Part shown: positions 6,201 through 11,271 of the stretch, in pieces
Layout of the letters: each line of letters opens with the position of its first letter
How positions within the stretch are numbered: the first letter of the stretch is position 1
Assembly (NCBI GenBank): GCA_014859805.1
Contig: JACUTN010000021.1
Span: 1-11,271, forward strand
Direction: 5' to 3'
Source: Candidatus Bathyarchaeota archaeon
GTDB lineage: Archaea; Thermoproteota; Bathyarchaeia; Bathyarchaeales; Bathycorpusculaceae
DNA length: 11,271 nt
Made by a program: the position numbers and the translations under genes
Notes under the pieces: model-generated
The model's input: the letters and a program-made list of their open reading frames with translations, nothing else
Told to the model about the DNA's origin: nothing
The model's database searches: none

Positions 6201-7307
6201 GTGAAATACGAAATCAAATGCTCAAAATGTAGTCGCACGTCTCCAAGCATATTAGATTTTAAATGCTCTTGCAGTTCACCGCTTGAAACACACTTATACT
6301 TTAGGTTTGAAAAGAAAAAAATTCGTAGGCGAAATTACAGTTTGTGGCGTTACGTAGACTGTTTTCCTTACGTGAAGGAAAAAGAGATTATAAGTTTAGG
6401 TGAAGGATGGACGTCTCTAATCAAATTTTCAGATGGCTTGTACTTTAAGCTGGACCAGTTGAATCCGACAGGCTCGTTCAAAGACAGAGGTTCAACCGTG
6501 CTGATTTCTGCTCTGCATAAAGCAGTAAAAAAAGCTGGAGGCTATGTTTCTGAGGATTCTTCGGGTAATGCTGGAGCCTCTATTGCTGCTTACGCTGCTC
6601 GTGCAGGGTTAAACGCCAAAGTTTATGTTCCGAAAAATGTTTCCGGGCCGAAGTTTAATCAAATCAAATTTTATGGTGTAGAAGTTGTTAAGGTTTCAGG
6701 TGGTCGAAACAAAGTTGCAGAAGAAGCGCAAAAACCTGAAAGAGGAAAATTCTATGTTGGACACATACTTCATCCCCTGTTTAGAGACGGCATAAGAAGC
6801 CTAGCATATGAAATAGCTGAGCAGCTTAGTTGGCACGTTCCAGAACGCATTTATTTGCCAGTTTCCGCTGGGACTCTTTTTTTAGGCGTGATAAACGGTT
6901 TTAAGCATCTAGTTGAGTCCAACGTGATAGAGATCATGCCGAAAATAGTGGCATGTCAAACAAAGCAAGTTTCACCACTTTACCATCGCTTCAAAAACTT
7001 AAGGTACACTCCGCCTGAAAGAATAGCTTCTATTGCTGACGCTTTAGTGAGCGTAAACCCTCCTTTGCTAAATCTTATGCTTAAACATTTGAGGGAAGCA
7101 AATGGTGATGCTGTTATAGTTGAGGAAGACGAAATATTCCATGCTTTCATAGAACTGGCTGGAAAAGGCTTGTTTGTTGAGCCAAGCTCAGCTGTTGCTT
7201 ACGCAGCTTACAAGAAGCAGCTTAAGAATCAAGAAACATCAAAAGACGATAAGACTGTGATAATCCTAACAGGAACAGGCTTAAAAACAACACTTAAACC
7301 GAAATAA
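6201..7307 (+). CDS. Threonine synthase-like PLP-dependent enzyme
   Basis: A fold-type II PLP enzyme of the threonine synthase family, which converts O-phosphohomoserine to threonine. It is 368 residues long from the GTG at 6201. Seen in order: a small zinc-ribbon-like N-terminus (C7, C10, C22, C24); ISLGEGWTSL (64-73), related to the family's GEGxTPL; the PLP lysine in NPTGSFKDRG (88-97, Lys94); the substrate and phosphate loop SSGNAGAS (120-127); LPVSAGTLFLG, the PLP phosphate-binding loop, where relatives have PVGNGxxxxG; and LTGTGLK near the C-terminus. The usual GxKT segment is GIRS here. The fold and cofactor use are clear, but these changes leave the substrate open: threonine synthase is the default, and a paralogue such as a cysteate synthase-type enzyme is possible. 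It is monocistronic, divergent from etfB, with its own TATA box. No other amino-acid gene is nearby. Confidence 0.85.
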   Translation: MKYEIKCSKCSRTSPSILDFKCSCSSPLETHLYFRFEKKKIRRRNYSLWRYVDCFPYVKEKEIISLGEGWTSLIKFSDGLYFKLDQLNPTGSFKDRGSTVLISALHKAVKKAGGYVSEDSSGNAGASIAAYAARAGLNAKVYVPKNVSGPKFNQIKFYGVEVVKVSGGRNKVAEEAQKPERGKFYVGHILHPLFRDGIRSLAYEIAEQLSWHVPERIYLPVSAGTLFLGVINGFKHLVESNVIEIMPKIVACQTKQVSPLYHRFKNLRYTPPERIASIADALVSVNPPLLNLMLKHLREANGDAVIVEEDEIFHAFIELAGKGLFVEPSSAVAYAAYKKQLKNQETSKDDKTVIILTGTGLKTTLKPK

Positions 7308-7324
7308 TGACATTTCCTGAGAAG

Positions 7325-7368
7325 TCTTACCATCAGGAATAAAATTTTCCATACCCACACTGGTAAGA
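7325..7368 (+). repeat. Inverted repeat/hairpin in the 3' region of the PLP enzyme gene
   Basis: TCTTACCA (7325-7332) pairs perfectly with TGGTAAGA (7361-7368) around a 28-base loop. Inside the loop GGAA (7336-7339) can pair with TTCC (7347-7350), giving a nested stem. It starts 18 bases after the stop codon and is followed 25 bases later by a T-rich tract, so it may cap or protect the end of the mRNA. Confidence 0.5.
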
Positions 7369-7392
7369 GCCGATTCCACTTTACCGAGAAGA

Positions 7393-7410
7393 GTTCTTTT
7401 TTCTCTCTTT
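7393..7410 (+). terminator. T-rich tract downstream of the PLP enzyme gene
   Basis: GTTCTTTTTTCTCTCTTT about 90 bases past the stop resembles an archaeal T-tract terminator. The hairpin at 7325-7368 lies upstream of it. Confidence 0.45.
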
Positions 7411-7616
7411 AAATCTCTGAACGTGGAACTAACACACGCTCTCAGCCTATTCTTCCACCCTTATCCTCTTGACATCCCACTCCTTTTACAATAAACCACA
7501 ATTCACGCACTCATCCTTTTTACTAGGGGGCTAACAATTTTTACAACAGTTTATATCTGTCTTTATGATGTCGATCCGAAAAACGAAACATAGAAAGAGA
7601 AAATCGATTAGAAAAA

Positions 7617-7624
7617 CTTATATT
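7617..7624 (+). promoter_or_regulatory. Candidate TATA box for the thermosome gene
   Basis: CTTATATT preceded by the A-rich GAAAAA (possible BRE). Usual spacing places the transcript start near 7646 and leaves a leader of about 25 bases that carries the strong ribosome site. A second TATA-like element (GTTTATATC, 7549-7557), flanked by ACAG and CTGT, could be an additional upstream promoter. Confidence 0.55.
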
Positions 7625-7652
7625 GTAATGCTGTTTTTCTTGTTGACGCATT

Positions 7653-7660
7653 AAAGGAGG
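7653..7660 (+). promoter_or_regulatory. Strong ribosome binding site for the thermosome
   Basis: AAAGGAGG ends 10 bases before the TTG at 7671 and only 1 base before the upstream TTG at 7662. This fixes 7671 as the start, which also gives the usual short thermosome N-terminus. Confidence 0.8.
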
Positions 7661-7670
7661 TTTGTTAAGT

Positions 7671-9326
7671 TTGTCTACACAAGCTGGAGCCGTTCCAGTT
7701 TTAATATTAAGAGAAGGTTCAAGCCGCTCTAGAGGAAAGGAAGCTCAACACTCAAACATAATGGCTGCAAAAGTGGTAGCTGAAACCGTAAAAAGCGCTT
7801 TAGGTCCAAAAGGGATGGACAAAATGCTTGTTGACAGCTTCGGCGACGTAACAATAACAAGCGATGGACGCACAATCTTGGATGAAATGGATATTCAGCA
7901 TCCAGCAGCGAAAATGATGGTTGAAGTTGCAAAAACACAAGACAACGAAGCGGGCGACGGAACAACAACAGCCGTCATAATATCTGGCGCATTATTAGAC
8001 AAAGCTGAAGGGTTAATCAATAAAAATGTTCATCCAACCATAATAATTGATGGATATAAAAAAGCATCTGAAAGAACACTGAAAATCTTGGAGAAAATAG
8101 CAATACCTGTGGATTTAAGCTTTCAAGATTACCTGAAAAAAGCCGCAATGACAGCTATGGCAAGCAAGCTGGTGGCTGAACATAGAGGGTATTTGGCTGA
8201 TTTAGCTGTTAAAGCGATTCTTCAAGTTGCTGAAAAAGAAGCTGGTAAGTACAAGGCGGACGTAGATGACATCAAAGTTGAAAAGAAACCAGGAGAATCA
8301 GTAAGAGAAACAAAATTGATTAATGGCATAGTTTTAGACAAGGAAGTCGTACATTCAGGAATGCCTAAACGTGTAGAAAACCCGAAAATAGCATTATTAG
8401 ACAGCGCGCTTGAAATTGAGAAGACAGAATTTGACGCAAAAATTAACATTGAAAGTCCAGAACAAATGGATGCATTCCTAAAACAAGAAGAAACAATGTT
8501 GCGGGAGATGGTTGACAAGATAACCGCGACAGGTGCAAAAGTTCTCTTGTGCCAGAAAGGCATAGACGACATGGTTCAACACTTCTTGAGTAGAAAGGGA
8601 ATACTTGCAGTGCGTAGAATCAAAAAATCAGATATGGAGAAGCTTTCAAAAGCCACTGGCGGAAAAATAATAACAAACTTGGATGACATAAACCCAGCAG
8701 ACATAGGCTACGCAAGTCTCGTCGAAGAACGCAAAATAGGCAATGACAAAATGACCTTTGTAGAAGGCTGCAAAAATCCCCGTGCAGTTACAATCTTGAT
8801 AAGGGGCGGAACAGAACGCATAGTGGACGAAGCCGAACGTTCACTGCATGACGCCTTATGCGTAGTTCGAGACATAGTTGAAGAACCAAAAGTCCTAGCT
8901 GGAGGAGGAGCACCAGAGCTTGAAGTTTCTCGGGGACTCAAGAAATATGCGGGAATGCTTCCGGGAAGAGAGCAACTTGCAGTCGAATGCTTTGCAGAAG
9001 CACTTGAGACAGTTCCGGTAACATTAACTGAAAACGCTGGTTTAGATCCAATCGACGTACTGTCAGAGTTGAGGGCAAGACATGAAAAGGGTGAAACTTG
9101 GGCTGGAATAGAGGTTCACTCCGGAAAGGTTCAAGACATGACTCAGGCAGGAGTCCTCGAACCGCTGGCTGTTAAGAAGCAGATAATCAAGTCGGCAACT
9201 GAGGCAGCGTCAATGATACTTAAAATTGACGATGTAATTGCCGCTGGCAAGATGAAAACTCCGCCAACTCCCCCTGGCGGACCCCCAGGAATGGGTGGTA
9301 TGGGGCCAGGTGCTGGAGTGTATTAA
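7671..9326 (+). CDS. ths: Thermosome subunit (group II chaperonin)
   Basis: One subunit of the archaeal double-ring chaperonin, an ATP-driven folding chamber in the cytoplasm related to eukaryotic CCT. It has 551 residues from the TTG at 7671 (MSTQAGAVPVLILREG). Equatorial ATP-site motifs are present: LGPKGMDKMLVD (44-55), the GDVTITSDG loop, and GDGTTT (95-100) with the conserved Asp. HDALCVVRD and GGGAPELEVSRGL lie in the second half, and DPIDVLSELRARHEKG and the GIEVHSG region near the C-terminus. The apical domain in between has the helical protrusion region expected of group II. The protein ends in a Gly/Pro/Met-rich tail (PPGMGGMGPGAGVY), as in many thermosomes, that projects into the cavity. 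Transcription probably starts from the TATA box at 7617-7624. rpoK follows after one in-frame TAA with no terminator seen, so the two are likely co-transcribed. Whether other subunit genes exist elsewhere cannot be seen. Confidence 0.97.
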   Translation: MSTQAGAVPVLILREGSSRSRGKEAQHSNIMAAKVVAETVKSALGPKGMDKMLVDSFGDVTITSDGRTILDEMDIQHPAAKMMVEVAKTQDNEAGDGTTTAVIISGALLDKAEGLINKNVHPTIIIDGYKKASERTLKILEKIAIPVDLSFQDYLKKAAMTAMASKLVAEHRGYLADLAVKAILQVAEKEAGKYKADVDDIKVEKKPGESVRETKLINGIVLDKEVVHSGMPKRVENPKIALLDSALEIEKTEFDAKINIESPEQMDAFLKQEETMLREMVDKITATGAKVLLCQKGIDDMVQHFLSRKGILAVRRIKKSDMEKLSKATGGKIITNLDDINPADIGYASLVEERKIGNDKMTFVEGCKNPRAVTILIRGGTERIVDEAERSLHDALCVVRDIVEEPKVLAGGGAPELEVSRGLKKYAGMLPGREQLAVECFAEALETVPVTLTENAGLDPIDVLSELRARHEKGETWAGIEVHSGKVQDMTQAGVLEPLAVKKQIIKSATEAASMILKIDDVIAAGKMKTPPTPPGGPPGMGGMGPGAGVY

Positions 9327-9335
9327 AACACGTCC
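9315..9335 (+). repeat. Small hairpin enclosing the thermosome stop codon
   Basis: GGAGTGT (9315-9321) can pair with ACAC-G-TCC (9328-9335) with one bulged G. The loop ATTAAA holds the thermosome TAA. Short, and possibly chance; if real it would sit at the junction with rpoK. Confidence 0.3.
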
Positions 9336-9353
9336 AAAACAGAGAAGAAAATT

Positions 9354-9590
9354 TTGATAGGCCCCCCTAAACTTACTCGATTTGAGAAGGCTCGGATAGT
9401 GGGGGCTAGGTCCCTCCAAATATCCATGGGAGCTCCTATACTCGTTGAGGTCTCTGAAGGCTTTTCAAGTCCGATTGACATAGCCCTAAAAGAACTTGAC
9501 ATAGGCATCCTGCCAATAACGATTAGACGGACATTGCCTGACGGAACTTGCCAAGACATACCCATCAAATGGCTTCATGAAGAAGAATGA
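9354..9590 (+). CDS. rpoK: DNA-directed RNA polymerase subunit K (RpoK/Rpb6)
   Basis: RpoK is the archaeal counterpart of Rpb6 (bacterial omega) and clamps the large polymerase subunits during assembly. The 78-residue protein matches the family throughout: LTRFEKARIVGARSLQISMG (7-26) and ITIRRTLPDG (55-64), followed by QDIPI. The start is uncertain. TTG at 9354 is the only usual start codon before the conserved core, but its ribosome site is weak (GAGAAG at 9342-9347). The frame stays open back to the thermosome TAA at 9324-9326, and the codons in between read NTSKTEKKI, which looks like a natural RpoK N-terminus; a nonstandard start there (for example ACG at 9330) cannot be excluded. The gene lies directly after the thermosome and is probably on the same mRNA. 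A T-rich tract follows its stop. Confidence 0.93.
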   Translation: MIGPPKLTRFEKARIVGARSLQISMGAPILVEVSEGFSSPIDIALKELDIGILPITIRRTLPDGTCQDIPIKWLHEEE

Positions 9591-9592
9591 CA

Positions 9593-9609
9593 TTTTTCTC
9601 TCTTTTTTC
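9593..9609 (+). terminator. T-rich terminator after rpoK
   Basis: TTTTTCTCTCTTTTTTC begins two bases past the rpoK stop, a typical archaeal T-tract terminator. It would end the thermosome-rpoK transcript before the convergent gene at 9639. Confidence 0.6.
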
Positions 9610-9638
9610 TCATTAAAACTTGTTAGAGCTAAAGGCGA

Positions 9639-10127
9639 TTAATTTCTCTTTTGATCTTTCTTTAAGATCTCTTTTGCTTTTTCAAGTGTTTCTCTGATTC
9701 TCGTCCAGTGGGCTCCTTGCCAGTATATTTGTCCACACTTTGGGCATTCCCAAAACTCGTTACAGTGGGCAAATGTGCTTTTTTCAACTCTGTCTGCTAC
9801 TTTTTCTTTCGGTATTGTTTTCACTTGGGCGTTGCATTTTGGGCACCTTGACGTTGTCATATCCATTTCCAATTTGATTTTGAATCTTTTTGCAATTTCT
9901 GCTAGTTTTTCCGTTTCTGTTTTTCCTTCCAGATAGAAAGCGTCAACGCCTTTCGCTGTGGCTTGTTGGTAAAGCTGCAAATCCCTTGTAAGAAGTACTC
10001 TTGTTTCCTTTTTAGCTATCATGATTAGTTGGGCATCATCGAGTTTGTTTGAATATTTCACATTGTGTCCTAACATTCGAAGCCAACGTGTCAGTTTTCC
10101 AAGCATGCCGTCAGCAATGAACCTCAA
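9639..10127 (-). CDS. Mut7-C RNase domain protein (PIN-like, with zinc ribbon)
   Basis: A stand-alone Mut7-C domain protein (DUF82), predicted to be a PIN-fold ribonuclease; the RNA target in archaea is not known to me. It has 162 residues. MRFIADGMLGKLTRWLRMLG (1-20) is the family's N-terminal signature with the acidic Asp6. Further acidic residues expected in the active site are D30 or D31 (LDDAQL) and D49 in LLTRDLQLY. A zinc ribbon follows: CPKC at 95-98 and ECPKCGQIYWQGAHW at 127-141 (CPKC at 128-131). The C-terminus is a short charged helix. The start is a TTG at 10127, 4 bases after the dihydroorotase stop, with GAGAG-like bases just before; no ATG or GTG is available without losing the signature. 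It is thus the second gene of a minus-strand unit with dihydroorotase, probably by translational coupling. Confidence 0.9.
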   Translation of the reverse strand: MRFIADGMLGKLTRWLRMLGHNVKYSNKLDDAQLIMIAKKETRVLLTRDLQLYQQATAKGVDAFYLEGKTETEKLAEIAKRFKIKLEMDMTTSRCPKCNAQVKTIPKEKVADRVEKSTFAHCNEFWECPKCGQIYWQGAHWTRIRETLEKAKEILKKDQKRN

Positions 10128-10131
10128 TGCT

Positions 10132-11271
10132 TCACTCTCTTCGAATTATTTCGCCACTTCCCGCCTCAGCGACGATTTCTCCTTCATCCATGATTAATTG
10201 CCCACCAACAAAGGTTTTAACGGGTTTCCCCTCCACACTTAATCCATCGAATGGAGAATATTTCGCTTTTGAGTGGAATTTCGTTGCGTCAATTCTGTAT
10301 TTTCTATCCAAATCCACAGCAACTAGATCCGCGTTATTTCCTTCTTTCAAACAGCCTCTACCTTGCAGTCCGAAAAGTTCAGCTGGATTTTTTGACATCA
10401 GTCTGACTACGTCGGTTATTGATAACCGTCCATGCTTCACTTCTGTGAGCAACAGCGGAAGCGTTGTTTCCAAGCCTGGCACGCCAACTTTAACATCCCA
10501 AACCGACTCTGCTTTTTTCTCACCCGGCGTGTGCGGTGCATGATCTGAAGCCAAAATGTCAATCCAACCGTTTTTGATTCCATTCCAAAGCGCCGTAATG
10601 TGATGTTTTTCTCGAATTGGCGGTGTGGTTAATGCTAACGTTCCGATTCGCCTTAAATCGTTAACTGAAAGAAATAGGTGATGGGGTGTTGTTTCACAAG
10701 TTATCGTCATTCCAGACTTCTTTCCATCAATTACTGCTTTTAACCCGTTTTCAGTGCTTATGTGGCAAAAATGCACGTGCACATTAGTTTGTTCGGCAAT
10801 CTTCAATAAACGTTTCACAGCTGTAACTTCAACATTTTCTGAATGCGCCTTGAGAAACGCTTCAACGCCATTGCAGTTGTCTCGCCTAAGCTCATCTTCA
10901 ACTTTTTTTAATGTTGTTTTGTCTTCTGCGTGAACGGCAACTGGAACCTTCAATTTGCTAACGATTTGGAAAGCTTCTAACAAAGCGTGATCATCATCTA
11001 TGTTTAATCCGCCAATCTGCTCACCCATAAAAAGCTTAAAAGCCACGGCGCCTTCCCTAATGATTCCTTCTGTTTCCTTCATGTTTTTTGGAAATTCGGA
11101 GTAAAAGCCAACGTTAACCAAAATTTTTCTTTCAGCAATTTCCATTCGTCTTCTTAAGTCTTCAACGCTCATCGTTACCGGTTTATTGTTAGGCATATCC
11201 AAAACCGTCGTTATCCCACCAGCAGCAGCTGCCGCCGTTCCGCTGTAAAAATCCTCCTTGTATGCTTTTCC
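10132..11271 (-). CDS. pyrC: Dihydroorotase (cyclic amidohydrolase), 5' end outside window
   Basis: Dihydroorotase closes carbamoyl-aspartate to dihydroorotate, the third step of pyrimidine synthesis. The frame stays open to the window edge: before the internal TTG at 11202 the codons read KEDFYSGTAAAAAGGITTVL, the conserved stretch leading into the family's DMPN motif, so 11202 is not the start. There are 379 residues visible; the missing N-terminus would hold the HxH metal motif. Numbering from codon 11202: K56 in AFKLFMG, a candidate carboxylated lysine; H91 in AVHAED; H147 in FCHIST; PHH at 173-175; and the catalytic Asp220 in SDHAPHT. The C-terminal beta domain (NADLVAVDLDRKYRI and FVGGQLIMDEGEI) is present. 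Length and motifs fit archaeal class I dihydroorotase; a hydantoinase or allantoinase relative is less likely. The Mut7-C gene follows 4 bases downstream. Confidence 0.92.
   Translation of the reverse strand, partial: GKAYKEDFYSGTAAAAAGGITTVLDMPNNKPVTMSVEDLRRRMEIAERKILVNVGFYSEFPKNMKETEGIIREGAVAFKLFMGEQIGGLNIDDDHALLEAFQIVSKLKVPVAVHAEDKTTLKKVEDELRRDNCNGVEAFLKAHSENVEVTAVKRLLKIAEQTNVHVHFCHISTENGLKAVIDGKKSGMTITCETTPHHLFLSVNDLRRIGTLALTTPPIREKHHITALWNGIKNGWIDILASDHAPHTPGEKKAESVWDVKVGVPGLETTLPLLLTEVKHGRLSITDVVRLMSKNPAELFGLQGRGCLKEGNNADLVAVDLDRKYRIDATKFHSKAKYSPFDGLSVEGKPVKTFVGGQLIMDEGEIVAEAGSGEIIRRE

Larger units (their letters stand above)
7308..7652. other. Intergenic region between the PLP enzyme and the thermosome
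   Basis: The largest gap in the window. It holds an inverted repeat (7325-7368), a T-rich stretch (7393-7410), a pyrimidine-rich plus strand to about 7530, and two TATA-like boxes (7549-7557, 7617-7624) before the thermosome. No tRNA, CRISPR or convincing gene is seen. On the minus strand an ATG at 7475 with AAGGAG at 7480-7485 opens a frame that meets TAA after four codons and then stays open for 59 codons to a stop at 7281-7283. It has no recognisable domain and may be chance or a decayed small gene. Confidence 0.6.

Noticed and set aside
7430..7525. Possible C/D box small RNA on the minus strand (GATGA and CTGA boxes)
   Set aside because: The C-like box is imperfect, the box distance is too long, and no C'/D' pair is evident.
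7531..7553. Possible archaeal heat-shock operator (CTAAC...GTT) upstream of the thermosome
   Set aside because: The second half is GTTTA rather than GTTAG, and the spacing is much longer than the N5 I recall for the Archaeoglobus HSR1 site.
7565..7654. 29-codon plus-strand frame (MMSIRKTKHRK...) just before the thermosome
   Set aside because: It has no ribosome site, its ATG lies upstream of the transcript starts predicted from either TATA box, and it overlaps the likely core promoter.
8222..8572. 116-codon minus-strand frame inside the thermosome gene
   Set aside because: Shadow of the thermosome coding frame; serine-rich and low complexity, with no domain.
9323..9568. Minus-strand 81-codon frame over rpoK
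   Set aside because: Antisense to the fully conserved RpoK sequence; no support of its own.
10127..10543. 138-codon plus-strand frame opposite dihydroorotase
   Set aside because: It lies antisense to the conserved C-terminal half of dihydroorotase, including the SDHAPHT motif region; composition is typical of a shadow frame.
1..11271. CRISPR arrays, tRNA or rRNA genes, insertion sequences, integrase sites
   Set aside because: I looked for direct repeats with spacers, cloverleaf-like segments, terminal inverted repeats and transposase motifs and saw none.

Overview
The window looks like chromosomal DNA from an archaeon. It carries a group II chaperonin (thermosome), RNA polymerase subunit K, a heterodisulfide reductase set hdrA-hdrC-hdrB, a free-standing Mut7-C type RNase, and promoters with archaeal TATA boxes followed by AGGAGG-like ribosome sites. 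The gene content (Hdr plus ETF and acyl-CoA dehydrogenase, no methanogenesis gene in view) and the AT-rich composition would suit an uncultured TACK archaeon such as a Bathyarchaeia member. That placement is inference; no marker here settles it.

Layout. (1) 1-2834, plus strand: hdrA (5' end outside the window), hdrC and hdrB, tightly packed; hdrC and hdrB overlap by ATGA. (2) 2934-6061, minus strand and convergent with hdr: etfB-etfA, then an acyl-CoA dehydrogenase that appears to have its own promoter. A perfect 9-bp palindrome sits just upstream of that promoter. (3) 6062-6200: a divergent promoter region between etfB and a threonine synthase-like PLP enzyme (6201-7307, plus). (4) 7308-7670: a 363-base gap with a hairpin, a T-rich stretch, a dubious broken minus-strand reading frame and the thermosome promoter. 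(5) 7671-9590, plus strand: thermosome followed at once by rpoK. (6) 9639-11271, minus strand: a dihydroorotase gene (5' end outside the window) followed by the Mut7-C RNase gene, 4 bases apart.

How the genes may work together. The acyl-CoA dehydrogenase passes electrons from an acyl-CoA to EtfAB. HdrABC is a soluble flavin/iron-sulfur complex able to split or merge electron pairs. Their adjacency suggests a module that couples acyl-CoA oxidation or enoyl-CoA reduction to ferredoxin and thiol/disulfide redox chemistry, but the link is by position only. The other genes are housekeeping: protein folding and transcription (thermosome-rpoK), pyrimidine synthesis (dihydroorotase) and amino-acid metabolism (PLP enzyme).

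Start codons needed care. Two genes run off the window edges, and most of the genes that start inside it appear to use TTG or GTG. In several cases a well-spaced ribosome site picks a start downstream of the longest reading frame.
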